Shown: one piece after another, positions 28,250 through 35,375 of the stretch
Layout: each line of letters begins with the position of its first letter
Position numbering within the stretch: position 1 is the stretch's first letter
NCBI RefSeq assembly: GCF_043633585.1
Contig: NZ_CP141832.1
Coordinates: 1,612,001 to 1,676,000, forward strand
Reading direction: 5' to 3'
Length of the DNA stretch: 64,000 nucleotides
Source of the DNA: Lacrimispora sinapis
Lineage (GTDB): Bacteria; Bacillota; Clostridia; Lachnospirales; Lachnospiraceae
The notes under the pieces: generated by a model
The model's database searches: none
Seen by the model: the letters and a program-made list of their open reading frames with translations, nothing else
What the model was told of the DNA's origin: nothing
Made by a program: the position numbers and the translations under genes

Positions 28250-28302
28250 AATCTGACTTTGTCTATAAAATTCAAAATACCAAAACCAACAAAAAATATT
28301 TA

Positions 28303-28322
28303 TGTCAATTAACAAGTTGACG
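28303..28322. promoter_or_regulatory. Repressor operator copy 1 (TGTCAA-N8-TTGACG)
   Basis: TGTCAA and TTGACG are separated by 8 bases, matching two further sites at 29597 and 29646 in half-site and spacing. It lies just upstream of a possible promoter (TTGTAT 28332-28337, 18-base spacer, TATAAA 28356-28361) of the repressor gene, so autoregulation is likely. Confidence 0.75.
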
Positions 28323-28382
28323 AATAGATGTTTGTATTCATGGCAATGCTTACCATATAAAATTCTTTATAGGGAGAAAGCT

Positions 28383-28772
28383 ATGAATACAGACCATAGA
28401 TTAAGATTTGGAAAATACGTGGAGACACTTAGAAAAAGCAAAGGAAAATCTCTACGGGAAACGGCGAAAGCCATAAAAGTATCGCCACAGTTCTATAGTG
28501 AGGTTGAGAAAGGAAGAAGCAGCACCTTTACGGCAGAGAGACTGAAATTACTGGCATATTTTTTAATGTTGGACGATGAGCAAACCCATACACTTTATGA
28601 TATGGCAGCAGAGTCTCGGTCATCTAATGATATTACAACACCCCAGGATTGTGCAGATTATATGCTCTGCAATTCCTATGTGATAGAGGCATTGCGGCTG
28701 TCGATGGAAACAGGTGCAGGGGAAAAAGAGTGGCAGGTCCTGCTGAATGAATTAAAGGCAAGGAGAGGGTGA
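28383..28772 (+). CDS. XRE-family repressor-like regulator
   Basis: The 129-residue protein starts at 28383 (AGGGAGAAAG upstream; the open frame extends further without a site). Residues about 10-65 form a Cro/CI-type helix-turn-helix (GKYVETLRKSKGKSLRETAKAIKVSPQFYSEVEKGRSSTF). It is followed within 8 bases by an ImmA/IrrE-type metallopeptidase gene, an arrangement known from ICEBs1 (ImmR/ImmA) and many phages, where the peptidase cleaves the repressor to induce the element. The three TGTCAA-N8-TTGACA sites flanking this gene pair are its likely targets. Confidence 0.85.
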   Translation: MNTDHRLRFGKYVETLRKSKGKSLRETAKAIKVSPQFYSEVEKGRSSTFTAERLKLLAYFLMLDDEQTHTLYDMAAESRSSNDITTPQDCADYMLCNSYVIEALRLSMETGAGEKEWQVLLNELKARRG

Positions 28773-28779
28773 ACCGATT

Positions 28780-29567
28780 ATGTACCAGCCAAAGTTAAGG
28801 AAAAAAAGAAATGGTGTACCCATCATGTGTAATGGAGAGATCGATGCTCATGCAGAAGAATTTCTAAAAGACTATAATCCTTCCGTATTAAAAACCCCAC
28901 AGCCAGTAAATATGGAAGAATTTGCAGAATTTTATCTCGACTTGACCTTGGATTATACGTACCTTTCCCATTGCGGGCTGATTTTAGGCAGGATGGTATT
29001 CCAGGAGACAGAAAGAGTTCCTATTTATCTTCCGGAAGAAAAATGTGCGGATTATCTGTATGCAAAGAGAGGTACCATGCTCATCGACCATACAGTTTTG
29101 GAAGATTGGAAGGAGCACCGGCTCCGCTCCACGATAGGACATGAATGCGGGCACTGGGTATTTCATTCGGACTTTTATGCATATGCCAAAAGCAGAAATA
29201 ACCAGAAAAAAATAGTAGCATCAGAAATAGTAGGATGTAAAAAGGCAGATATTGAGGGTGGATTAGAGATAAACGGGAAGAAAAGGCTGGTTACGGATAT
29301 AGACTGGCTGGAACATCATGCAAAATATTTCAGTGCCGCTATATTGATGCCAAAAACACCGTTTATCAATGCAGTAACAGACTTGACTGTCACCCCTTAT
29401 ATGAATCAGATTTAGCAGAGAAACTTTCAGGGATATTTCAGGTATCACCCATTTCTGCCAGTATCCGATTGTCCCAATTGGGATTCACCCAATATGCAGG
29501 CAAGAATCAAAATAATCATGATGAAAGACAGCTTAACATATTCCGGCAGATGCCAAGCACTCTGTGA
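28780..29567 (+). pseudogene. immA: ImmA/IrrE-type metallopeptidase with a frameshift
   Basis: The intact first part (28780-29415, 211 residues) carries the zinc motif HECGH in STIGHECGHWVFH, typical of ImmA/IrrE anti-repressor proteases. The usual C-terminal end is missing from that frame, which stops after TVTPYMNQI. The expected ending (LYESDLAEKLSGIFQVSPIS, SIRLSQLGFTQYAG) is present in another frame continuing to a TGA at 29565. The two frames meet at a CCCC run (29393-29396): one extra C would restore a single frame (TVTPLYESDLAEKL). This is therefore a single-base deletion, a sequencing error or, less likely, programmed slippage. Only the C-terminal region after the catalytic domain is lost. 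Confidence 0.85.
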
Positions 29568-29586
29568 ATGTCAGAGTGCTGATTTT
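29556..29586 (+). terminator. Stem-loop overlapping the end of the immA reading frame
   Basis: AGCACTCTG and CAGAGTGCT form a perfect 9-bp stem with a 7-base loop containing the TGA stop, followed by GATTTT. The weak T run makes it a likely but not certain terminator. Confidence 0.6.
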
Positions 29587-29596
29587 AAAGGGAGCG

Positions 29597-29616
29597 TGTC
29601 AAGTACATAGTTGACA
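29597..29616. promoter_or_regulatory. Repressor operator copy 2 (TGTCAA-N8-TTGACA)
   Basis: This is a perfect inverted half-site pair with 8-base spacing, 49 bases before copy 3. TTGACA could double as a -35 box, although no good -10 lies 17 bases beyond it. It lies upstream of the early phage genes. Confidence 0.75.
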
Positions 29617-29645
29617 TTTTTATCAGCTTATTTTTTTGTACCATA

Positions 29646-29665
29646 TGTCAACTAACTCATTGACA
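29646..29665. promoter_or_regulatory. Repressor operator copy 3 (TGTCAA-N8-TTGACA)
   Basis: The half-sites and spacing are the same as in copy 2. The site ends 20 bases before the start codon of the small zinc-ribbon gene, so repressor binding here would block its transcription or initiation. Confidence 0.75.
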
Positions 29666-29684
29666 GGAAAGGAGCTATACCAGG

Positions 29685-29864
29685 ATGAAGGAGAAAATGA
29701 ACTGCCCTATATGCCGGAAACGGGCATTTGATATATGCTCATCTGCAAACGGGGATATATGGGTAGAACTGAAATGTCCCCATTGCAGGAATATCATACA
29801 GGTCCGTTACAGGATTTGCAGTATTCAGGAAGAAAAGATTAAAGAAGAATTAGTAACCTATTAA
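29685..29864 (+). CDS. 59-residue zinc-ribbon protein (Com-like)
   Basis: The protein begins MKEKMNCPICRKRAF and has two CxxC pairs (CPIC near residue 7 and CPHC near residue 33), forming one zinc ribbon. This resembles small phage Com-type zinc-finger proteins, one of which (phage Mu Com) regulates translation by binding mRNA; the functional parallel is only an inference. AAAGGAGC lies upstream. The gene is the first after the operator pair and is followed by a strong terminator. Confidence 0.75.
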   Translation: MKEKMNCPICRKRAFDICSSANGDIWVELKCPHCRNIIQVRYRICSIQEEKIKEELVTY

Positions 29865-29906
29865 AAGAAATCTACCGAGCAAAGGGTCCGCATAAGCGCG
29901 ACACCA

Positions 29907-29954
29907 AATAGCCGGAGTAAAGCGGAATACCAGCTTACTCCGGCTATTTTTTTG
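29907..29954 (+). terminator. Strong terminator after the zinc-ribbon gene
   Basis: AATAGCCGGAGTAA and TTACTCCGGCTATT form a perfect 14-bp stem with a 14-base loop, followed by TTTTTT. Confidence 0.93.
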
Positions 29955-30010
29955 CCTGTTTTTCCATTTCTGCTGCTGCCGCTTTACTCACGGGTAAAGA
30001 AAGGAGCAGT

Positions 30011-30421
30011 ATGAGAATCAATTATGAGTTTTTAACCGGAGAGAGTTTGGAAATAGAAGTGGATGACAATATTGGTGAAGTTATCATCGAAATGGAGAAG
30101 ATGCAGTTCAGGAGAAATCGTACCGAAACGAGACGGCATAATTCTCTGGAATTCATGCAGGAGATCCGTGATGGGTATAGCCCAATGCAGTTTGCTGACA
30201 ATAGGGCGGATGTTGAACAAATCATCATTCATTCAGATGAGAAAGAAAGGCTGCACCGGGCCATTCAGAAACTGGATCGTAAGGATTCCATAATTGTTAA
30301 GAAATATTATTTTGAGGATAAGACCATGGCGGAAGTCGGAAAAGAATTAGGCATTACAGCAATGGCCGTATCCAAGAGACTGAAAAAAATCCCGGATAAG
30401 ATAAAAAAACTATTGGATTAG
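30011..30421 (+). CDS. Phage sigma-70 region 4-like regulator
   Basis: The 136-residue protein starts at an ATG with AAAGGAGC upstream. Its C-terminal 60 residues form a sigma region 4-type helix-turn-helix (RLHRAIQKLDRKDSIIVKKYYFEDKTMAEVGKELGITAMAVSKRLKKIPDKIKKLL). The N-terminal half has no sigma region 2. Proteins of this kind in Firmicute phages are thought to modulate host RNA polymerase or early gene expression; direct sigma activity is uncertain. Confidence 0.75.
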   Translation: MRINYEFLTGESLEIEVDDNIGEVIIEMEKMQFRRNRTETRRHNSLEFMQEIRDGYSPMQFADNRADVEQIIIHSDEKERLHRAIQKLDRKDSIIVKKYYFEDKTMAEVGKELGITAMAVSKRLKKIPDKIKKLLD

Positions 30422-30495
30422 TTTAAAAGATCACTTTCCCGTGGCTATAAGATAGAGGCTTTGAAAATGTCTCAAAAGGAAAGGAGGTTTTTGCT

Positions 30496-30642
30496 ATGAG
30501 GACAGTGCGGATTATTGTAAGTGGAGAGGAGTGTTCAAAGATTATGGTAACGAATAAGAGAACCAAAAAAGGATTCCTGGCGTTCCTTTCAGAAAAAAAG
30601 AAGTCATTAGCCATGTGCGGAAAGGATAGCAGGAAAAGATGA
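30496..30642 (+). CDS. 48-residue basic phage protein, unknown
   Basis: The ORF begins MRTVRIIVSGEECSKIM and is lysine/arginine-rich at its C-terminal half (RTKKGFLAFLSEKKKS). A strong AAAGGAGG precedes the ATG, and its stop overlaps the next start (ATGA), both of which support translation. No family is recognised. Confidence 0.6.
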   Translation: MRTVRIIVSGEECSKIMVTNKRTKKGFLAFLSEKKKSLAMCGKDSRKR

Positions 30643-30998
30643 AAAAGATTTTTATATGCAGCCCTTTTCGTGGAGATGTAAAAGGGAACAGCGAAAAAGC
30701 TGCAAGATTTTGCAGAAAGGCATATGAGGAAGGCTGTCTCCCGATTGCTCCGCATCTTATGTTCCCTCAATTTCTGAATGAGGATAGTCTCAAAGAGCGA
30801 ACGGATGGGATTTCCATGGGACTGGAACTGATGCAGGAGTGTGATGAAGTCTGGGTATATGGAAAGACAACGGATGGCATGGCGCAGGAAGTGAAGTTTG
30901 CCATAGAGCATGGAATTCCGGTCTGGTTCAAAGAGATACAGGAAGGAGGAATGCCGGATGAAGCTGGTAATGATTGTAACAAAGATAACGGGAAATGA
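30639..30998 (+). CDS. DUF4406-like protein (nucleoside 2-deoxyribosyltransferase fold)
   Basis: The 119-residue protein opens MKKIFICSPFRGDVKGN and contains APHLMFPQFLNE and CDEVWVYG, hallmarks of DUF4406/DUF7768 proteins. These are predicted to share the nucleoside 2-deoxyribosyltransferase fold, suggesting a role in phage nucleotide metabolism; catalysis is unproven. It overlaps both neighbours by a few bases. The next gene is a diverged relative. Confidence 0.75.
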   Translation: MKKIFICSPFRGDVKGNSEKAARFCRKAYEEGCLPIAPHLMFPQFLNEDSLKERTDGISMGLELMQECDEVWVYGKTTDGMAQEVKFAIEHGIPVWFKEIQEGGMPDEAGNDCNKDNGK

Positions 30999-31341
30999 GG
31001 AAAATGACCAGGCCAGGGCTTTGGAATATTGCCGTTTTGCTACCCATAAGGGAGCCCTGCCAATCAGCTCTTATCTGAATTTCCATAATATTTTCATGGA
31101 TGAAATTGGAACCGCAGTGGAACATTTGCTGACTTTGAGGCTGGCAAAACAAGTGGACGAAATATGGGTATTTGGAAATGAAAAAGATGAGGAAAAACGC
31201 GGTCTGATAGAGAAAGCCTGCCTGGAATATGGCGACCGGGCAAAATACTTTGATGCAAGAGAAATCGGAGAGGAATTATTGCTGTGTACCATGTTCTCTG
31301 AGGAATTAATGCAACGATTGGAAGAGATGGAGGAATGTTAG
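30958..31341 (+). CDS. Diverged DUF4406-like paralogue
   Basis: The start is the ATG at 30958 with GGAAGGAGGA upstream, inside the end of the previous gene, giving 127 residues. It keeps the pattern of the preceding protein (EYCRFATHKGALPISSYLNFHNIF, then VDEIWVFGN) but lacks its N-terminal SPFRG. It is probably an ancient tandem duplicate, with the sugar-binding loop altered. Confidence 0.6.
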   Translation: MKLVMIVTKITGNEENDQARALEYCRFATHKGALPISSYLNFHNIFMDEIGTAVEHLLTLRLAKQVDEIWVFGNEKDEEKRGLIEKACLEYGDRAKYFDAREIGEELLLCTMFSEELMQRLEEMEEC

Positions 31342-31668
31342 ATGGGCAGTGAATTATTGAAAATGGCAGAAGGATTCTCTATGGTAGCGGAGAGCCTACG
31401 GAGCCTTGCCGGGCAGACAGAGATGATAAATCCATGTACAGATAGAGCAGAGGATATAATGCAGGAGAAGCAGGCAGATACTGCAAAAGCAGATACCAAG
31501 GAAAAGAAAGTGACCGTAGAGCAGATCCGGGCAATATTGGCGGAGAAATCCCAGGACGGAAAGACGGTACAGATTAAAGAACTTCTGAAAAAATATGGTG
31601 CTGTGAAGCTGTCAGCCGTAGATGAGAAAGATTATTCGGCACTGTTTGCCGATGCAGAGAAATTGTAA
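31342..31668 (+). CDS. Phage hypothetical protein, 108 residues
   Basis: This small acidic/lysine-rich protein has a variable linker (EKQADTAKADTKEKK) and a C-terminal segment VTVEQIRAILAEKSQDGKTVQIKELLKKYGAVKLSAV that resembles short helical domains of phage rDNA-binding or accessory replication proteins. The start directly abuts the previous stop, and the last base overlaps the next ATG. It is commonly found before DUF2800 genes. Function is unknown. Confidence 0.6.
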   Translation: MGSELLKMAEGFSMVAESLRSLAGQTEMINPCTDRAEDIMQEKQADTAKADTKEKKVTVEQIRAILAEKSQDGKTVQIKELLKKYGAVKLSAVDEKDYSALFADAEKL

Positions 31669-32798
31669 TGGGGCGGCATGCATTGTTATCCGCATCTTCT
31701 TCCAGGCGATGGCTGAACTGTACTCCGTCTGCACGGCTGGAACAGCAGTTCCCAGCGGACGGAGGAAGTATTTATGCGGAAGAAGGAACCGCCGCCCATG
31801 CCCTGGCAGAACATAAGTTGAAACGTCTGCTTAAGAAGCGTTCCAGGCGTCCGGTTTCCGATTATGACTGTGATGAGATGGAAGATTATACGGATGAATA
31901 CGTTTCTTTTGCCATGGAACAGATTGAAAAGGCGAAACAGTCCTGCAAGGACCCGGTCATTCTCATTGAACAGCATCTGGATTTTTCCCGGTATGTACCA
32001 GAAGGGTTCGGTACCGGGGATTTAGTGATTGTGGCGGACGGGACCTTGTTCATCATTGATTTGAAGTATGGAAAAGGCATTGCTGTGGAAGCGGAGGAAA
32101 ATCCGCAGATGATGCTGTATGCGTTGGGGGCATTGGAGCTTTTCGACGCTATTTATGATATTGAAAGAGTCAGCCTTACCATTCATCAGCCCCGTTTGGA
32201 ATCTATCAGTACCTGGGAGATTACGGTGGCTGGTTTGAGAAAATGGGCAGAAGAATACCTGATTCCAAGAGCAGCATTGGCGAATAAAGGACAGGGTGAA
32301 TTTGTTTCCGGTTCCTGGTGCAGGTTTTGCAAAGCCAGGAATCAGTGCAGGGTCAGGGCGGAGAGCTTCCTGGAACTGGCGAAAATGGAATTTCGCCAGC
32401 CGTCTCTGCTTTCCGATGAAGAAATTGCAGAGGTACTGAAAAAAGCTGATGAGCTTGCCAAATGGGCAGCAGATATCTATGCCTATGCCCAGGATGAGGC
32501 AATCACTCATGGCAAATACTGGAATGGGTTCAAGCTGGTGGAGGGCCGGAGCAACCGTAAGTACAGCAGTGATGAGGAAGCAGCGGAAGCTGCAAATGCA
32601 GCCGGGTATACAGATATTTATAAACAGGTACTCATTGGTATTACGGAGATGGAAAAGCTGATGGGGAAAAAGAAGTTTGCAGAAATACTTGGAAAATTTG
32701 TGTATAAGCCACAGGGCAAAATTACACTGGCACCGGAGTCGGACAAGAGACAGCCGGTGGAAACAGCAGCTGCAGAAGCGGATTTTAAGGAGGAGTAA
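31668..32798 (+). CDS. DUF2800 PD-(D/E)XK nuclease-like protein
   Basis: The 376-residue protein is a RecB/Cas4-like nuclease of phage replication modules. The core motif is visible as GTGDLVIVADGTLFIIDLKYGKG (Asp, then D-x-K) followed by QMMLYALGALE, and a cysteine cluster CRFCKARNQCR could bind an iron-sulfur centre or zinc as in AddB/Cas4 proteins. It is translationally coupled to the previous gene and followed by the DUF2815 ssDNA-binding-like gene. A role in phage recombination or end processing is inferred. Confidence 0.88.
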   Translation: MGRHALLSASSSRRWLNCTPSARLEQQFPADGGSIYAEEGTAAHALAEHKLKRLLKKRSRRPVSDYDCDEMEDYTDEYVSFAMEQIEKAKQSCKDPVILIEQHLDFSRYVPEGFGTGDLVIVADGTLFIIDLKYGKGIAVEAEENPQMMLYALGALELFDAIYDIERVSLTIHQPRLESISTWEITVAGLRKWAEEYLIPRAALANKGQGEFVSGSWCRFCKARNQCRVRAESFLELAKMEFRQPSLLSDEEIAEVLKKADELAKWAADIYAYAQDEAITHGKYWNGFKLVEGRSNRKYSSDEEAAEAANAAGYTDIYKQVLIGITEMEKLMGKKKFAEILGKFVYKPQGKITLAPESDKRQPVETAAAEADFKEE

Positions 32799-32803
32799 AC
32801 CAT

Positions 32804-33355
32804 ATGAACATTGAGAATAAAAATGCACCAATCACAAAAGTAATCGTACCTTGCAGATTTTCTTATCTGCATTGCTGGGAGGCGAATGCAGTAGATGGAG
32901 GGGAACCGAAGTATTCCGTATCAGCCATTATTCCGAAATCGGATACGGAAACCATTGGGAATATTAAGTCAGCCATTGAACAGGCAAAGAAGGATTCCCT
33001 TTCCAAGTGGGGAGGGAAGATTCCTGCCAATTTGAAACTGCCTTTACGTGACGGTGACATTGACCGTCCGGAGGATGAAGCTTATGCGGACAGCTATTTC
33101 TTTAATGCCAATTCCAGACAGGCTCCCCAGGTGGTGGATAAGAATGTGCAGGCAATCCTGGACCAGTCCGAGGTATACTCCGGCTGTTATGGCAGGATTT
33201 CCGTCAATTTCTATGGATTCAATAATAACGGAAACCGTGGCATTGCCGCAGGGCTTGGGAATATCCAGAAGTTAAAGGACGGGGAGCCTCTTGGTGGCAG
33301 AACGAATGCAGAAGATGACTTTGAAGCTTTGGAAGAGGAAGATTTTCTAGGATAA
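32804..33355 (+). CDS. DUF2815 phage protein (ssDNA-binding-like)
   Basis: The 183-residue protein has the DUF2815 features VIVPCRFSYLHCWEANAVDGGEPKYSVSAIIPKSD and an OB-fold-like core ending with an acidic tail (EDDFEALEEEDFLG). Acidic tails of this type are used by single-strand binding proteins to recruit replication partners. TAAGGAGGAG precedes the ATG. It sits between the nuclease-like and polymerase genes, the usual order in Firmicute phages. Confidence 0.85.
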   Translation: MNIENKNAPITKVIVPCRFSYLHCWEANAVDGGEPKYSVSAIIPKSDTETIGNIKSAIEQAKKDSLSKWGGKIPANLKLPLRDGDIDRPEDEAYADSYFFNANSRQAPQVVDKNVQAILDQSEVYSGCYGRISVNFYGFNNNGNRGIAAGLGNIQKLKDGEPLGGRTNAEDDFEALEEEDFLG

Positions 33356-33421
33356 ATGGTACTGGGTGGACGGAGTATCCGCCCGGTTACATAGAGGTAA
33401 GCAGGAAAGGAAGTGATACAG

Positions 33422-35362
33422 ATGAAACGGACACTGGCAATTGATATAGAGACCTATTCCGATGTGGACTTGATAAAATGCGGGGCTTATGCGTATGCGG
33501 ACAGCCCTGCTTTTGAAGTCCTTTTGTTTGCTTATAAATTTAATGACGAAGACATCAGGATTGTAGATTTGGCCCAAGGGGAGGAGCTGCCGGAGAAAGT
33601 AAAGGAAGCGGTGTTTGATGCTGCTGTGGTAAAAACTGCGTTCAATGCCAATTTTGAGCGGATTTGTCTGAGTAAATATTTCGGTGTCCGTCTGTCACCG
33701 GAATCCTGGCACTGCAGCGCGGTTCAGGCAGCATTGCTTGCCCTTCCCCGGTCGTTAGAGGACGTTGGGGCGCTGCTGGGGCTGGAAAGGCAGAAGCTGA
33801 AAGAGGGCAGGGATTTAATCCGCTATTTCTGCGTTCCCTGCAAGCCAACGAAAAGTAATGGAGAAAGAACCAGAAATCTTCCGGTCCATGCACCGGAGAA
33901 GTGGGAATTATTCAAAACCTACTGTATCCGGGACGTGGATGTAGAATATGCGATCCGGAAGAAGCTGAAAAACTTCCCCGTTCCTGAGCGTGAAATGGAA
34001 CTTTATCGTCTGGATCAGAAAATCAATGACCGGGGCGTTCTGGTGGATAAGGAACTGGTACGGCAGGCGGTATCCGGGGATTTGATCCATAAGGAGATTG
34101 TGACAAAACGGGCATATGAGTTGACCGGAATGGAAAATCCCAATTCCGTTGCACAGATGAAGGAATGGTTGAATGAACAGGGAGTGGAGGTGGAAAGCCT
34201 AGCGAAAAAGGCGGTCAGGGAACTGATCCAGGAATCCGGAGGGGAAGTGCAGGAATTGTTGAAACTACGGCTTCTGATGGCAAAGACCTCCGTGAAAAAG
34301 TATGAAGCTATCGAACGCAGCGTATGTTCAGACGGAAGGGTGCATGGCTTATTGCAGTTTTACGGGGCAAACCGCACAGGCCGATGGGCAGGGCGGTTGG
34401 TACAGGTACAGAATCTCCCTCAGAACCATCTCCCTGATTTGGAACTTGCAAGGAAGCTGGTGAAGAATGGGCGGTTTGAGGAAGTGGAGCTTTTATATGA
34501 GTCTATACCAAATGTGCTGTCAGAACTTATCCGCACCGCTTTTATTCCAAAGGAGAACTATCGGTATCTGGTAGCGGACTTTTCTGCCATTGAAGCCAGA
34601 GTGCTGGCATGGCTGTCCAGGGAGCTATGGAGGCTAGATGTGTTTGCCACGCATGGAAAGATTTACGAGGCATCCGCTTCCGCCATGTTTCATGTGCCGA
34701 TGGAGGAGGTTACGAAAGGTTCCCCACTGCGGCAGAAAGGGAAAATCTCAGAGCTGGCACTTGGTTACGGAGGAGCCGCAGGTGCACTCATTTCCATGGG
34801 AGCGATGGACATGGGAATTAAGGAAGAAGAACTTTCTTCCCTGGTTTCAACCTGGAGAAAAGCCAATCCCCATATCACACAATTCTGGTGGGAGGTGGAT
34901 AAGGCTGCAATCCAGGCAGTCACCGAGAAAAAGAGGACGCAGGCAGGAAGAATTGTGTTTGAATACCGTAGCGGGATTCTTTTTGTCATTCTTCCTTCGG
35001 GCAGTAAGCTGTCCTATGTGAAGCCAAGAATAGAGATGAATCAGTTTGACCGGAAAGGACTGACCTATGAGGGAATCGGAGAGAACAAGAAATGGTGCCG
35101 GATAGAAACCTATGGACCGAAGCTGGTTGAGAACATCGTACAGGGGACAGCCAGAGATTTATTGGCGGAAGCCATGCTGAGGGTAGACAAAGCAGGATAT
35201 GCAATTGTCATGCACTGTCATGATGAGATTATAGCAGAAGTACCGGAAGGAGAAGGTTCTGTGGAGGAACTGTGCAGGCTTATGGCAGTGCCGCCTGTAT
35301 GGGCAGATGGTCTGCCACTCCGGGCGGACGGTTATGAGTGCAGTTTTTATAAAAAAGATTGA
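33422..35362 (+). CDS. Phage family A DNA polymerase with 3'-5' exonuclease domain
   Basis: Starting at 33422 (AAGGAAGTG upstream) the protein has 646 residues. The N-terminal part is a DnaQ-like exonuclease (LAIDIETYSDVDLIKCGAYAY), and the C-terminal part is a family A polymerase with motif A VADFSAIEARVLAWLSRE, an O-helix-like region SPLRQKGKISELALGYGGA and motif C VMHCHDEIIAEVPEG. It lacks a 5'-nuclease domain. It would copy phage DNA with the VapE-type primase/helicase encoded next. Confidence 0.95.
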   Translation: MKRTLAIDIETYSDVDLIKCGAYAYADSPAFEVLLFAYKFNDEDIRIVDLAQGEELPEKVKEAVFDAAVVKTAFNANFERICLSKYFGVRLSPESWHCSAVQAALLALPRSLEDVGALLGLERQKLKEGRDLIRYFCVPCKPTKSNGERTRNLPVHAPEKWELFKTYCIRDVDVEYAIRKKLKNFPVPEREMELYRLDQKINDRGVLVDKELVRQAVSGDLIHKEIVTKRAYELTGMENPNSVAQMKEWLNEQGVEVESLAKKAVRELIQESGGEVQELLKLRLLMAKTSVKKYEAIERSVCSDGRVHGLLQFYGANRTGRWAGRLVQVQNLPQNHLPDLELARKLVKNGRFEEVELLYESIPNVLSELIRTAFIPKENYRYLVADFSAIEARVLAWLSRELWRLDVFATHGKIYEASASAMFHVPMEEVTKGSPLRQKGKISELALGYGGAAGALISMGAMDMGIKEEELSSLVSTWRKANPHITQFWWEVDKAAIQAVTEKKRTQAGRIVFEYRSGILFVILPSGSKLSYVKPRIEMNQFDRKGLTYEGIGENKKWCRIETYGPKLVENIVQGTARDLLAEAMLRVDKAGYAIVMHCHDEIIAEVPEGEGSVEELCRLMAVPPVWADGLPLRADGYECSFYKKD

Positions 35363-35375
35363 GGAGGCTGGGAAA

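Noticed and set aside
30423..30911. 162-codon minus-strand open frame
   Set aside because: It overlaps three plus-strand genes with good ribosome binding sites and overlapping starts; no start signal or recognisable product was seen.
32022..32831. 269-codon minus-strand open frame antisense to the DUF2800 gene
   Set aside because: The composition (many Cys, Phe, Leu) is typical of the complement of a coding strand; the sense gene has clear motifs and coupling to neighbours.
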